Shown: positions 27,048-37,306, counted from the stretch's first letter. The stretch is 64,000 nt of DNA from Chitinophaga pollutisoli (GCF_038396755.1 NZ_CP149822.1:1674001-1738000), one strand, 5' to 3'. Numbers and translations: made by a program. Notes: generated by a model from the sequence alone, not told the origin.

Positions 27048-28289
27048 TCAGTAGGATTCGATGGATTGCAATACGCGGAGAATGCCTTGTTTTTCCGCGC
27101 CCGTTTTCGCCAGATCGTAGGCGCGGCGGTAATGGGACGCGGCTTTCGCGGGATCGTCGCTCCGGTTCAACTCTCCCAGCAGCAGCCAGTAGAAATGATT
27201 GTCCGTGAGTTGCAGTTTTTCGGCTTCCGCCAGCGCGAGGGGTGCGCCATGGGCTTTATAGAGCGCGAAAGTGCGGTTGAGGGCGGCGGCGGGGGAATAA
27301 TGCAGGATGAGCAAATCGTTGTACAGCGCCAAAATTTCCTGCCATTTTTCCGGGGTGTCTTCTTTGCTGCAATGCAGGAAGGCGATCCGTGCTTCGAGGT
27401 GGTAAGTGCTGAGCACATTACCCGTGGCCGACAGGCCGAGGAAATGCATCCCTTTTGCGATAAGCTCGCGGTCCCAGCGGTTTTCGTCCTGCTCTTCGTA
27501 CAGCACGATAGTTCCGGTACCCGGTTGCCGTGCTTCGAAGCGCGAGGCGTGGAAGCACATGAGCGCCAGGAGGGCGAAGGTGCGCGGTTGCGCGGTGGCG
27601 GGGAAGGTGGTAAGGAGAAGGCCCAGGCGCATGGCTTCCAGGCAGAGATCCTTTTGCAGGATAACGTCTTGCGTGCGGCTGTAGTAGCCTTCGTTGAAAA
27701 GGAGGTAAATGATGTGCAGCACATTATCGAGCCGCGCGTCCAGCATGTTTTCAGGTGGCAGTTCCATCCGGATGTTTTCGGTACGGAGCTTTTCTTTTGC
27801 GCGGAAGAGCCTTTTGTTGATGGTTTCCTTGTTGGTCAGGAACGCTTCGGCGATCTCGTCGATCCCGAATCCGCAGAGGATGCGCAGCGCCAGGCCGATC
27901 TGCGATTCGCTGGCGATGGCGGGGTTGCAGATGGCGAAGATCATCCGCAGCTGACTGTCCTGGATGTTTTGGGCGGAGAAGTCGAGGTCGGTTTCGGGTT
28001 CTTCCGTTTCCATGCCGGCTTTTACGGCCGGGAGCACCTTCTGCTGCCAGATTTCGCCCCGCCGGAAGTACGTCAGCGTTTTCTGCTTCGCCACCACATA
28101 CAGCCACGCGGCCGGGTTTTCGGGCATGCCCTTCCCGGCCCAGTTTTCCGCCGCCGTCAGGAAAGTATCGCCGACGATGTCTTCCGCCGTTTCGATATGC
28201 TCCAACCCGAATTGACGGCTGATCACCGCCACCATTTTGGTGAATTCCTGCTGAAACAGCTGATCGATGGTTGCGCGTGCTTTACTCAT
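27048..28289 (-). CDS. ECF sigma factor of the ECF42 type (DUF6596)
   Basis: This 413-residue protein starts at MSKARATIDQLFQQEF. Sigma region 2 (about 10-80, with TAEDIVGDTFLTAAENW) and region 4 (about 115-175, with GFGIDEIAEAFLTNKETINK) are followed by a 230-residue helical, TPR-like C-terminal extension. That extension and the neighbouring DGPF protein are the hallmarks of the ECF42 group, which has no classical anti-sigma factor. The extension probably controls activity. A strong hairpin with a T run separates it from the YCII gene upstream. Confidence 0.88.
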   Translation of the reverse strand: MSKARATIDQLFQQEFTKMVAVISRQFGLEHIETAEDIVGDTFLTAAENWAGKGMPENPAAWLYVVAKQKTLTYFRRGEIWQQKVLPAVKAGMETEEPETDLDFSAQNIQDSQLRMIFAICNPAIASESQIGLALRILCGFGIDEIAEAFLTNKETINKRLFRAKEKLRTENIRMELPPENMLDARLDNVLHIIYLLFNEGYYSRTQDVILQKDLCLEAMRLGLLLTTFPATAQPRTFALLALMCFHASRFEARQPGTGTIVLYEEQDENRWDRELIAKGMHFLGLSATGNVLSTYHLEARIAFLHCSKEDTPEKWQEILALYNDLLILHYSPAAALNRTFALYKAHGAPLALAEAEKLQLTDNHFYWLLLGELNRSDDPAKAASHYRRAYDLAKTGAEKQGILRVLQSIESY

Positions 28290-28299
28290 GGCTGCAAAA

Positions 28300-28332
28300 T
28301 AAAACGGTTCGCCCGGATTCCGGGCGAACCGT
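28300..28332 (-). terminator. Terminator between the DGPF gene and the ECF42 gene
   Basis: A perfect 13-bp stem, ACGGTTCGCCCGG (28304-28316) with its complement (28320-28332), has a 3-nt loop. On the minus strand it is followed by TTTTATTTT, only about 10 bp before the sigma-factor start codon. Confidence 0.75.
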
Positions 28333-28345
28333 ATTCCATAATATC

Positions 28346-28690
28346 TTATCCAACCACCTGCCTGATCTCGACGCTGCCGCCCGCTTCGATGGCAGGGCAT
28401 CCGTGCGCGAGCGTAGTCGCTTCTTCCAGGTCTTCTGCACGGATCACGGTGAGGCCGCCCAGGCGTTCGCGGATCTCCACGAAAGGCCCGTCGGTCACCA
28501 CACCGCCGGCTTTCAGCACGCGGCCCTGGTTGGGAACGAGGCGCGTAGGCGGCATCACCAGTTTGCCCTGCGCGGCGATCCCGCCCAGCCAATCCTGCCA
28601 CTTTTTAACAAGCGCAGCCTGCTCGGTTTCCGGTAACTGGAGATGATCGTATGTTGGTTGACGGAATAACAATGCAAAGTCTTTCATCAT
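28346..28690 (-). CDS. YCII-related DGPF-domain protein
   Basis: The 114-residue protein is a small ferredoxin-like-fold YCII protein with the diagnostic TDGPFVE motif. DGPF proteins are conserved neighbours of ECF42 sigma factors and are thought to be part of the same response, but their activity is unproven. Two adjacent ATG codons (28690, 28687) are possible starts. It lies 40 bp after the AhpD-like gene on the same strand. Confidence 0.88.
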   Translation of the reverse strand: MMKDFALLFRQPTYDHLQLPETEQAALVKKWQDWLGGIAAQGKLVMPPTRLVPNQGRVLKAGGVVTDGPFVEIRERLGGLTVIRAEDLEEATTLAHGCPAIEAGGSVEIRQVVG

Positions 28691-28730
28691 CTTGTTTTTA
28701 TAGAATGCTTGAAATTAAATAATTAATGGT

Positions 28731-29210
28731 TCATACCGCCGCTTTGGCATTAAACACACCGGGCACATAATTGCCGCCCATGATCCGGAACGCGATGTTG
28801 AAACGGTTATAGCTGTTAATGACCATCGTGGCGAAAGTCAGTTCCGTAAGCTCTTCTTCGGAGAAAATTTCCGTGGCCTGTTCGTATACTTCATCCGGCA
28901 CTTCGCGGTTGTTCAGCATAGTCACGGCTTCGGCCCAGGCAAAAGCCGCGCGCTCCCGGTCGGTGAACAGCTCCGTCTCGCGCCAGGCATCGAGCAGCAG
29001 GAGCCTTTGCGCGGTTTCGCCCATGGCGAGCAGGTCTTTGGAATGCATATCGAGGCAGAATGCGCAGCCATTGATCTGCGATACGCGCATGTAAATCAAA
29101 TGCAGCAGCGGCTGTTCCACAACGGGGTTTTTATGCAGGTAAGCGCCGAGCGTAAACAATGCTTTGGTTACCGGGAAACCTTTTTCAAAAGGATTGATTC
29201 TTTGTGACAT
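28731..29210 (-). CDS. Carboxymuconolactone decarboxylase/AhpD-like protein
   Basis: The 159-residue all-helical protein has the AhpD-type redox motif in INGCAFCLDMHSK: a CxxC pair with a histidine four residues later. Members act as alkylhydroperoxidases in oxidative stress. It heads the three-gene set AhpD-like, DGPF, ECF42 and may be a target as well as a neighbour of the sigma factor. Length is typical. Confidence 0.88.
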   Translation of the reverse strand: MSQRINPFEKGFPVTKALFTLGAYLHKNPVVEQPLLHLIYMRVSQINGCAFCLDMHSKDLLAMGETAQRLLLLDAWRETELFTDRERAAFAWAEAVTMLNNREVPDEVYEQATEIFSEEELTELTFATMVINSYNRFNIAFRIMGGNYVPGVFNAKAAV

Positions 29211-29394
29211 GATATTGCGTTTTTAAGGTGGTGAATATTGTTCGTATACCCTAATAATGCATGACCATTTCCCGATTGGACATCTTCCCCCGATTTTTTT
29301 TAAAATATTTTTCAAAACAGGATCGCCGCAGCTGCCGCTGGTCATCCAGCGCACAACTACGGCGACATAACAAATTGAATATAAGCTATTTCCG

Positions 29395-31023
29395 TTAAGG
29401 CAATTCCAATACCTGCCCTTGTCCCAGCAACCGGGCCTTCAATTGTCCATAATCCACGTCCTGCACATTTACCCGGGTTTCCAGCGCCATTACGGCAGCG
29501 GTGGCCGCCGACTGTCCCAGCACCATAAACGTCCATTCGAGGCGGATGGCGCCATAGGCGATATGGCTCGACGACGGGCAGGTGGGTGTGAGCAGATTGG
29601 TGCATTCGCTTTTTCGCGGAACGAGCGCCCGGTAGGCTACCGGCAGCGGGCGCCAGTTACCGTAAGGTTCAAACACGAATCCTTCGTTATAAGCATATCC
29701 TTCATGCACGATCCTCCTGACGCTGTGCACATCCGGCGGCCAGAAGGCAACGCCAACCGGGTCTTCCACAGGGGTCGGATCCGGTTTAAGAATATGATGT
29801 TCTGTGATGACATAATCCGAGACCATCCTTCGCGCATCGCGGACATAAAACTGGTGCGGCCAGTTGCCGTTGTCGGTAAACTCGTCTTTCGCCAGTCCCC
29901 AGGACGCCCATTCCTTTTGCATATCCGGCGCCAGCCGCAGGACGGCCGTATCGTTCGCGAGGAAGTAAAAGAGGCCTTCGGTGAACAAGCGGTGCTCATT
30001 CAGCACGCGCTGGCGGGTCGCGTAATTACCACCCGGATAATCCACGTTCATGCCATACAGGTTGTGGGATAGGTCGTGCCAGGCGCCGAGGTCGGATTTG
30101 CTGTTGGGCACGCTCACCCATGGCCAGAGCAGATGGCCGCCGGCTTCCAGGTAACGGATGTAGATTTCGTATGAGTTGCGGTCGTAACCGGGCGGCTTCC
30201 GGAAAGGCACGCGGTTTTCCGGCACCGGCGTCAAAACCGCCCGGAAGCAATATGCCTGCAGATGCTTGTCGGCCGCCCCGGGTGTGCCGATAGCGCCGGG
30301 CTGGATCGTGGGGATAAGTCCGCTTTCCGGCTGGCCGGGGATTTTGTACGGGTCGACTTTCACTTTGAACTGGGCATGCGTGGTTTCGCCCCGGATGCCG
30401 TTCAGCGTTTCGTTGTACTGCGCGTTGGATTCGCGGCCGATCACGGTGGAGATGCCTGCTGCTGCCAGCAGGTCTCCTTCATATGTAGCATCTATAAAAA
30501 CACCGGCACTGAAAGTCTTGCCGCCTTCCATCCGGATACGCGTGATCGCCGTTCCTTTCTTGCTGACCGCGTTGCGCTTCTCTACGAGCCGGGTCCGGGT
30601 AAATACCTGCACTTTATGTTCCGACAGCCAATCCATCAGCACCTTCTCCCCCACGCCGGGCTCGTGCGACCAGAGGGCGTGTTTCTTCGTTCTCGTCCGC
30701 CATGCGGTTTCGAATTCCTCTGTTCTTCCATATACTTTAGCGATGCGGCGGTAATATTCCAATGCCAGGCCGCCTACAGATACGCTGTTCTGGAAAGCCT
30801 GCTGGCTGTCGATATCCGTTACGCCGAGCCCGTTCGTCATAATGCCGCCCACATGCGCGGTGGTTTCGATCAGGGCTACGGACTTGCCCATCTTCGCGAC
30901 CTGTATCGCGGCGGCGATCCCGCCGGGCGTTCCGCCGTATACTACCACATCGAATTGCATTTGCGCGCACGCCAGCAACGGCAGCAGGCAACCCGCCAGG
31001 CCGGTCAAAAATTTCTTCATCAT
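29395..31023 (-). CDS. Secreted FAD-dependent oxidoreductase
   Basis: The 542-residue protein has a signal peptide (MMKKFLTGLAGCLLPLLACAQ) and then an FAD-binding Rossmann motif, VVVYGGTPGGIAAAIQVAKM, ending with a glutamate at the second strand (ALIET). It belongs to the PF12831-like FAD oxidoreductases often found in polysaccharide loci of Bacteroidota. The substrate is unknown; a carbohydrate or sugar acid is an inference from context. It lies 11 bp after susD and is the last gene of the ECF/FecR/SusC/SusD locus, where a glycoside hydrolase would usually sit. Confidence 0.87.
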   Translation of the reverse strand: MMKKFLTGLAGCLLPLLACAQMQFDVVVYGGTPGGIAAAIQVAKMGKSVALIETTAHVGGIMTNGLGVTDIDSQQAFQNSVSVGGLALEYYRRIAKVYGRTEEFETAWRTRTKKHALWSHEPGVGEKVLMDWLSEHKVQVFTRTRLVEKRNAVSKKGTAITRIRMEGGKTFSAGVFIDATYEGDLLAAAGISTVIGRESNAQYNETLNGIRGETTHAQFKVKVDPYKIPGQPESGLIPTIQPGAIGTPGAADKHLQAYCFRAVLTPVPENRVPFRKPPGYDRNSYEIYIRYLEAGGHLLWPWVSVPNSKSDLGAWHDLSHNLYGMNVDYPGGNYATRQRVLNEHRLFTEGLFYFLANDTAVLRLAPDMQKEWASWGLAKDEFTDNGNWPHQFYVRDARRMVSDYVITEHHILKPDPTPVEDPVGVAFWPPDVHSVRRIVHEGYAYNEGFVFEPYGNWRPLPVAYRALVPRKSECTNLLTPTCPSSSHIAYGAIRLEWTFMVLGQSAATAAVMALETRVNVQDVDYGQLKARLLGQGQVLELP

Positions 31024-31034
31024 GTAAGCCTGTT

Positions 31035-32501
31035 TTAATAACCTTTAATCTGATCCAGTGCGCTGTTGGCATCGATTTCCCGCTGCGGAATGGGGAACCA
31101 GACCTGGTGCGCCTGTACGGTGGCATTCCGGGAGAAACTGTTCTCCGCTTTCACAGCAGCGGCGAGGCGGCCGGTGCGCACGAGGTCGAACCAACGCTGG
31201 CCTTCGAAACAGAACTCCAGTCTTCTTTCTTCCAAAATAGCATCCTTGAATGTTGCGGCATTGAGACCCGAGAGATCGTCGAGGCCGGCGCGGTTCCGCA
31301 CTTCGTTGATCGCGTCATAAGCTTCCGTACCCGGGCCGCCATTGGCTTCGCTCAGCGCTTCCGCGTAGATGAGAAGGATTTCGGAATAGCGCATATACGG
31401 CCAGCTGGTGCCGCCGTTCACTCCCACTTTCACAGTAGGGTCCGCCAGTTTCCAGAAAGAAACGGCCAGCGCGGGGTCCGGGTTATCAACGGACAACTGC
31501 ACTGTTTGCTGTGTTACCGGGTGTACATAAGAAGTCAGGAATGTAACGGCCGTGCGTTTATCGTTCGGCGTGTAGGCTTCGAACAATGATTTGCTCACCC
31601 GGAAAATCCCGTAACCATTATTCGGAACGATGGGCGCACCGCGGGGTGCATACCCCGTTGTAAAGGAATTGCCCTGGATATCGGTGAGGAACACCACTTC
31701 AAAAAGGGACTCCTTTCCACCCCGGTTTTTGATGGCAAAAACGTCGGCGTAGTCTTCCCACAAGTCGTAAATCCCCAGGTCGATCACTTCTTTCGCCTTG
31801 GCCGCGGCCTGCGACCAATAAGGAGATCCCGCCACGTTTCCCGCGCGCGCCAGGTACACTTTGGCCAGCAATCCTTTCGCCGCGCCCATTGTAGCCCTGC
31901 CGATGTTGGCGCTGGATGCGTAACTCCTGGGCAGCGCAGTTTCCGCCGCCTTCAGATCGGCTTCGATCAATCCATACACTTCGTCAATACCGGCTTTCGG
32001 CATTTCCACACCCGCCAGCGTCGTGATTTCATTCGTCACCAAAGGAACGCCGCCGTAGAAACGCACGAGGTTGAAGTAATGCAGTGCGCGGAGATAATGA
32101 GCTTCACCGAGATACTGTTTCTTCAGGTTTTCATCCATGGGTATGACTGGAACGCGCGCCAGGATGATATTCGAAAATTGAATGCCCCGATAGGCGCTGC
32201 TCCAGATCTGACCGGAGTAGCTGTTGGTGGACACCTGTTCGTATTTCCAGATCGCCACCCGGTCCGCCGCACCGGTGAGGAACGGGATTCCGTCGTCCGC
32301 GCAAATCACATTGGGCGTTAAAATATGTTCGTTCTTGTAGACTTCATGCAACACGCTGTATGCCCCTGTCACCGCCGCTTCCGCGTCTGCCGCGTTGCGA
32401 TAGAAAGTACTGGACGCCTTCCAGCCGTCCGGTGAAAGATCGAGGCTGGGCTGGCAACCTGCGACGCAAATGGAAAATATAATAAAGAGGATGTTTCTCA
32501 T
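31035..32501 (-). CDS. SusD/RagB-family outer-membrane lipoprotein
   Basis: This 488-residue lipoprotein (CVAGC, Cys16) is the surface-exposed ligand-binding partner of the TonB-dependent transporter directly upstream (12-bp gap). The SusD fold shows its N-terminal TPR-like helices (AEAAVTGAYSVLHEV, YLGEAHYLRALHYFNLVRFY). The C-terminal RagB block has NEVRNRAGL and LEERRLEFCFEGQRWFDLVR. The ligand cannot be deduced. Confidence 0.93.
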   Translation of the reverse strand: MRNILFIIFSICVAGCQPSLDLSPDGWKASSTFYRNAADAEAAVTGAYSVLHEVYKNEHILTPNVICADDGIPFLTGAADRVAIWKYEQVSTNSYSGQIWSSAYRGIQFSNIILARVPVIPMDENLKKQYLGEAHYLRALHYFNLVRFYGGVPLVTNEITTLAGVEMPKAGIDEVYGLIEADLKAAETALPRSYASSANIGRATMGAAKGLLAKVYLARAGNVAGSPYWSQAAAKAKEVIDLGIYDLWEDYADVFAIKNRGGKESLFEVVFLTDIQGNSFTTGYAPRGAPIVPNNGYGIFRVSKSLFEAYTPNDKRTAVTFLTSYVHPVTQQTVQLSVDNPDPALAVSFWKLADPTVKVGVNGGTSWPYMRYSEILLIYAEALSEANGGPGTEAYDAINEVRNRAGLDDLSGLNAATFKDAILEERRLEFCFEGQRWFDLVRTGRLAAAVKAENSFSRNATVQAHQVWFPIPQREIDANSALDQIKGY

Positions 32502-32513
32502 GATGAATGAATT

Positions 32514-35500
32514 TTAGAATTTAACATTCAAACCGAACAATATTGTTTTGGCAGTCGGATAGCCGCCGTAATCCATACCCTGGTCGATCGCCGAAGCGCC
32601 GAAGCGGCTCACTTCCGGATCGTAACCTTTGTATTTGGTGAACGTCACCCAGTTTTGCGCGGATGCATACACCTTCAGGCTGCTCAAGCGCAACTTGCTC
32701 AACACATGCGGCTGGAAGTAATACCCCAGCGAAATATTCTTCACCCGCAGGTACGAACCGTCTTCCACGTGAAAACTGGACAGGATGCGCTGGCCCCCAT
32801 TCGAGTTGGCGCGGGGAACAGTATTGCCGGGATGGGAAGGCGTCCAGCGGTCGAGCACATCGGCCGACTGGTTATTGTTGCCATTCAGGTTGTACAGGTC
32901 AAATCGCCCGAAGTTCAGGATATCGTTGCCATAGCTGCCCTGCACGAAAATGTTCATTTCAAACCCTTTCCAGGTAACGGTATTGTTCAACCCGCCAAAG
33001 AAATCGGGATTTCCGTTGCCGATCACGGTGCGATCGGCATCGTTGATCACACCATCGTTGTTGATATCGGCATACCGGATATCGCCCGGGCTGGCGGACT
33101 TCTGGGCCGAAGCGTCTATCTCCGCCTTGTTCTGGAAAATACCGATCATCTTCCTGCCATAAAAATCACCCAACGGCTGGCCTACCCGCATCAACACCGT
33201 ATTGCCCCAAACGCCGAGGTGGCCGCTGCCGGAACCGGCGGAGATTTCAGGCCGGTTGTCCAGCGTCAACACTTTATTCTTATTGAAGGAAATATTGAAC
33301 GCGCTGTTCCATTTTACAGCAGGACCGCTGATATTGACAGTGTTGATCCCCAGTTCGAAACCACGGTTTTCCACTTTACCGATATTTTGCAGGGATTCGC
33401 TGTAGCCGGTGATCTGCGGCACGTTCACCCTGAACAACAGGTCTGATGTGGTTTTGATGTAATAATCCGCCGTGATCATAACACGGTTGCGGAAAAGGCC
33501 GATATCCACCCCAGCATCCAGCTGCGCGTTCTTCTCCCAGCTCAGGTCCATGTTGCTGATGCCACCGGGAACGCCGCCGGTTTGCAATACAGCATTCGGG
33601 CCAAAGGGATATTTGACGTTGGAAATGTAGGAAAGATAACCGTAGTCCCCGATTTCCTGGTTGCCTGTTAAGCCGTAACTGGCGCGGATTTTCAGGTCAG
33701 ATACCAGTTGTTGGTCCTGCATGAATTTTTCGTTGATCATTTTCCAGGCTACGGCGCCGGACGGAAAAAAGCCGTATTTGTTATTCGGCCCGAAGCGCGA
33801 TGAGCCGTCGCTCCTGGCCGTGAGCGTGAGCAGGAAACGGTTATCGTACCCGTAATTCACCCGCGCCAGGTAAGAGCTCAGCGCCCAGTCGCCGGCCGAA
33901 GATCCCGGTGTTCTCAACGTGGCGCCGGAAGCCAGGTTATTGTATTTGGCGAAATCGTCGGTGAAGTTGGTGGCATTCGCGGTTACGTTCTCATTGCGAT
34001 AGGCCTGCGTTGCGTATCCCGCCATTGCGGTTAGCTGGTGAACATCTTTGAAAGTACGCGTATACGTCAGCGTGTTTTCGTTCAGCCAGTTGATGCCCTG
34101 GCCGGCCGAAACGGAAGCATCGCCGTTGGTGCCGGCGCCCAGTCCGATCTGGCGGGTAGCGTAGTAATTGGTTTTGAAACTATTGAGATCTGCGCCCCAG
34201 GATGTGCGAAAGGTCAGTCCTTCGATGATTTTATATTCCGCGAAGAAGTTGGCGAGCAGACGTATGTTGCTTACCTGGTCAGTGATCTCGTTGGCGAGGC
34301 CCAGGGGATTGTCGACCAGGTTGCCGTTCAGCGGGCCCTGGTCGCGATAATATTTGCCGCTGGCGTTGAAGACGGGGAATACCGGCGCGTAGTTGATGGC
34401 TGCGTTGGTAACGCCCGAACTGGCGCCGCCGTCGGTTTCCGTGCGGGAGGCGTTGGATTTGGTGTAAGCCGCCTGCATGGAGAGGCCCACGTTAAGGCGG
34501 GAAGTCACTTCACGGTCCAGGTTGGCGCGGAGGGTGTAACGTTTGAAGTACGAATTAACGAGAATGCCCTCCTGGTTATAATAGTTCCCGGAAATGGCGT
34601 AGCGGGTTTTGGATTCGCCGCCCGTAAAAGACAGCTGGTAATTCTGGATGGGCGCCTGTTGGAAAACTTCGTCCTGCCAGTCGGTACCCTTCCCAACGTT
34701 CGCGGGCAGTGGGCGATCCGGCGATGAGCCGTCGAAATAGGGCGCGCCGCCGGCATTTACGCGGGCTTCGTTGATAAAGTCGGCGTATTGCTGCGCGTTG
34801 AGCAGTGGGATTTTCCGGCGTACCGACTGGATGCCGTAATAGCTTTCGAAGTTGACGCTGGACACGCCCTTCTTGCCTCGTTTCGTCGTTACCATTACAA
34901 CGCCGTTGGAGCCGCGGGAGCCGTAGATGGCGGTAGAGGAGGCATCTTTGAGTATTTCGATGGATTCGATATCGGAAGGGTTGATATCATTGATGCTGGT
35001 GGTAGGAAATCCATCCACTACGTACAGCGGCGCATTGCCGGCGTTAACGGATCCTGTACCGCGGATGCGGATGGTAGCCGCGCCGCCGGGTCGGGCGGAA
35101 TTCTGGGTAACCAAAACGCCGGCTGCACGGCCTTGCATGGCCCTGTCGAGGTCCGTCACCGGTGTGGCTTTGATATCATTTTCACTAACGCTGGCCACGG
35201 AGCCGGTGATATCGCTTTTCTTCACGGTGCCGTACCCGACCACTACCGCTTCGTTGAGGTTCCCGATATATTCCTGCAGCACTACGGCGAGGTAATCCTT
35301 GCCTTCCACCGGCAATTCCCTTGCTGTGTAGCCGAGACTGGACACGACGAGCACCGCGCCGGGGGGGACATTGTTCAACACGAATTCCCCTTTCGCATTG
35401 GTCGAAACACCTTGCCGCGTACCCTTTATGACTACGCTGGCGCCGGGTATGGGCGCACCCTTCCCGTCGGTCACCACACCGGTCAACGGATGATCCGCAG

Positions 35501-35933
35501 GTTCGGCGGCGGCCACGGTATCCGGAACAGCGGCAACGGCGGCGGCCTTCCGGCGCTCGATGACGATATTCCTGCCGGTGATTCTGTAAGCAATGGGCTG
35601 CCCCTGGACGCAGATATCCAGCACATCCTTCAACTGCACATCGCTGACGTGTACAGACACCGGCGTGGTACGGGAAAGCGCGGATTCATTGTAAATAATC
35701 GAAACGCCCGTTTGCGAAATGATTTCCGCAAACACCTGCTTCAATGGTACGTTCTTCATTGACAGGGACACTTTCTGCGAGTAACCCGCGGCACTGACAT
35801 GCAGGCAGGTTACGAGTAAAATAAAAGCGATCATTCTCATCACCCGGCATAATTTACTGCTGATGAAATCGGAGGCTAATTTGGTTGATAGCCCGCACTG
35901 CTGCGGGATTTCTCCTTTCAGTTTAAAATACAT
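32514..35933 (-). CDS. SusC/RagA TonB-dependent transporter with STN domain
   Basis: The protein of about 1139 residues is predicted to have a hydrophobic export signal at 33-49, an STN signalling domain (54-125) and a carboxypeptidase-regulatory-like domain (148-230). A TonB-plug follows (IRIRGTGSVNAGNAPLYVVDG) and then a 22-strand barrel with SusC signatures such as SIEILKDASSTAIYGSRGSN. The STN domain is the part that passes ligand occupancy to FecR. The start MYFKLKGEIPQ is typical for such proteins, but an ATG at 35840 is possible. It follows fecR by 137 bp. Confidence 0.93.
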   Translation of the reverse strand: MYFKLKGEIPQQCGLSTKLASDFISSKLCRVMRMIAFILLVTCLHVSAAGYSQKVSLSMKNVPLKQVFAEIISQTGVSIIYNESALSRTTPVSVHVSDVQLKDVLDICVQGQPIAYRITGRNIVIERRKAAAVAAVPDTVAAAEPADHPLTGVVTDGKGAPIPGASVVIKGTRQGVSTNAKGEFVLNNVPPGAVLVVSSLGYTARELPVEGKDYLAVVLQEYIGNLNEAVVVGYGTVKKSDITGSVASVSENDIKATPVTDLDRAMQGRAAGVLVTQNSARPGGAATIRIRGTGSVNAGNAPLYVVDGFPTTSINDINPSDIESIEILKDASSTAIYGSRGSNGVVMVTTKRGKKGVSSVNFESYYGIQSVRRKIPLLNAQQYADFINEARVNAGGAPYFDGSSPDRPLPANVGKGTDWQDEVFQQAPIQNYQLSFTGGESKTRYAISGNYYNQEGILVNSYFKRYTLRANLDREVTSRLNVGLSMQAAYTKSNASRTETDGGASSGVTNAAINYAPVFPVFNASGKYYRDQGPLNGNLVDNPLGLANEITDQVSNIRLLANFFAEYKIIEGLTFRTSWGADLNSFKTNYYATRQIGLGAGTNGDASVSAGQGINWLNENTLTYTRTFKDVHQLTAMAGYATQAYRNENVTANATNFTDDFAKYNNLASGATLRTPGSSAGDWALSSYLARVNYGYDNRFLLTLTARSDGSSRFGPNNKYGFFPSGAVAWKMINEKFMQDQQLVSDLKIRASYGLTGNQEIGDYGYLSYISNVKYPFGPNAVLQTGGVPGGISNMDLSWEKNAQLDAGVDIGLFRNRVMITADYYIKTTSDLLFRVNVPQITGYSESLQNIGKVENRGFELGINTVNISGPAVKWNSAFNISFNKNKVLTLDNRPEISAGSGSGHLGVWGNTVLMRVGQPLGDFYGRKMIGIFQNKAEIDASAQKSASPGDIRYADINNDGVINDADRTVIGNGNPDFFGGLNNTVTWKGFEMNIFVQGSYGNDILNFGRFDLYNLNGNNNQSADVLDRWTPSHPGNTVPRANSNGGQRILSSFHVEDGSYLRVKNISLGYYFQPHVLSKLRLSSLKVYASAQNWVTFTKYKGYDPEVSRFGASAIDQGMDYGGYPTAKTILFGLNVKF

Positions 35934-36070
35934 ACATTCGTGGTGTTTGGTGGTGGTGAAATAGTCAAGCACAGATTATCAAAGCACGCCAGATTTTGCC
36001 GGGGATGCCGTTAACATTCCCGGTTTCCTTTGTACCCTGTAATAATTTATTGTTCTTCTTTTGGTTGTAT

Positions 36071-37237
36071 TTACGGTAGTACGATCACTTTTCTCCCCTC
36101 TATTTTAAAATGATTAGCGCCACCTTCTTCCAGGAAAAGGAGCACGTCGGCTAATGCCATTTTCCGGCTCAGCCCGCCACCATAGAGGTTCTTGTTGGGC
36201 GGGGCCTGGTATATGATATCGACGTCGTACCAGCGGGCCACTTCTCTCAGGATGGCCGGCAGGTCGGTATTATTGAAAATGAACAAACCGTTTTTCCAGT
36301 CCGTCACCCTGCTGACGTCCGTTTCATGCACAGCGATCTCCCGGCTGTCCGGCTCCATCACTGCCTGCTGGCCCGGACGGAGCGTTTGCGTGGAAGCTTT
36401 GTGCATCACACGGACCGCACCCTGGAGCAAAGTCGTTTTAACGGCCTGTTCATCAGGATAAGCCATCACGTCGAAACTGGTGCCCAGCACTTGTACTTCC
36501 GTTGCCTGGTTGATTTTCACCTTGAAAGGCTTCTCCGTATCTGCGGCGATTTCGAAGTATCCCTGCCCGACCAGTTCCACCGTTCTTTCCGTATTGTTGA
36601 AAACAACAGGGTATTTCAGGCTGCTGGCGGAATTCAGCCAAACACGGGTACCGTCGTGCAAAGTCACCTGGAATTGTCCGCCGCGCGGGGTGCGGAGGGT
36701 ATTGAATCCCTGTGCGCCGCTTCCGCGTGTTGCGGTGTATTGCAGGCTGCCGTTCTGCTGTTGAATGGCGGTTTGTCCCTGTGAAATCTGCCGGCCGCTG
36801 GTACTGTCGAGCTGCACTGTGCTGCCATCCGCCAATACCAGCACTGCTTTGTTGCTACCCGGCGCAGGCTGGGCGTTCGCCTGTTCGGGCGGGGCGGCGG
36901 GCTTTTCGTAAAGGTACCAGGCCAAAGCAATGGCCAGTATGGCTGCGGCTGCGGCCACCCAGGCGCGGAGGCGCCGCCGGATGCTGACAGGGCGCAAACG
37001 GGTTTCTCCGGATTCCCGGATCTGCCGCATCAGGTTGCTTTTTACGCGCCCGGCCGTTTCCGGGAAGTGGTAGCTGCCGGCCAGGCGTTCTTCGAGCGCC
37101 TCGTCCATCATGGCAGACAGGAGCGCCTCGTAAGCGGGGTCCTGGAAAACCTGGTATAATTCCTCCCTTCCGTCCGTATCCAGCGAACCGGTGATATAGT
37201 CGTCGAGCAGGGATTGTATCGTTTGTCGGGTATGCAT
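36071..37237 (-). CDS. FecR-family anti-sigma factor
   Basis: The 388-residue protein has a cytoplasmic N-terminal anti-sigma region, one transmembrane helix at about 92-110 (WVAAAAAILAIALAWYLY), and a periplasmic FecR domain (TPRGGQFQVTLHDGTRVWLN to DVMAYPDEQ). The C-terminal DUF4974 domain includes LPAILREVARWYDVDIIYQ. It should hold the adjacent ECF sigma factor inactive until the STN domain of the SusC transporter reports ligand. The start MHTRQTIQSLL was chosen; an earlier ATG would add a non-family extension. It lies 69 bp after the sigma-factor gene. Confidence 0.93.
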   Translation of the reverse strand: MHTRQTIQSLLDDYITGSLDTDGREELYQVFQDPAYEALLSAMMDEALEERLAGSYHFPETAGRVKSNLMRQIRESGETRLRPVSIRRRLRAWVAAAAAILAIALAWYLYEKPAAPPEQANAQPAPGSNKAVLVLADGSTVQLDSTSGRQISQGQTAIQQQNGSLQYTATRGSGAQGFNTLRTPRGGQFQVTLHDGTRVWLNSASSLKYPVVFNNTERTVELVGQGYFEIAADTEKPFKVKINQATEVQVLGTSFDVMAYPDEQAVKTTLLQGAVRVMHKASTQTLRPGQQAVMEPDSREIAVHETDVSRVTDWKNGLFIFNNTDLPAILREVARWYDVDIIYQAPPNKNLYGGGLSRKMALADVLLFLEEGGANHFKIEGRKVIVLP

Positions 37238-37306
37238 GGCTACACTTTCAATAATAAAGACGCAGGAAAAACGACATATGTAGTGCCGCGGCAAAAAAAA
37301 TTAAAA

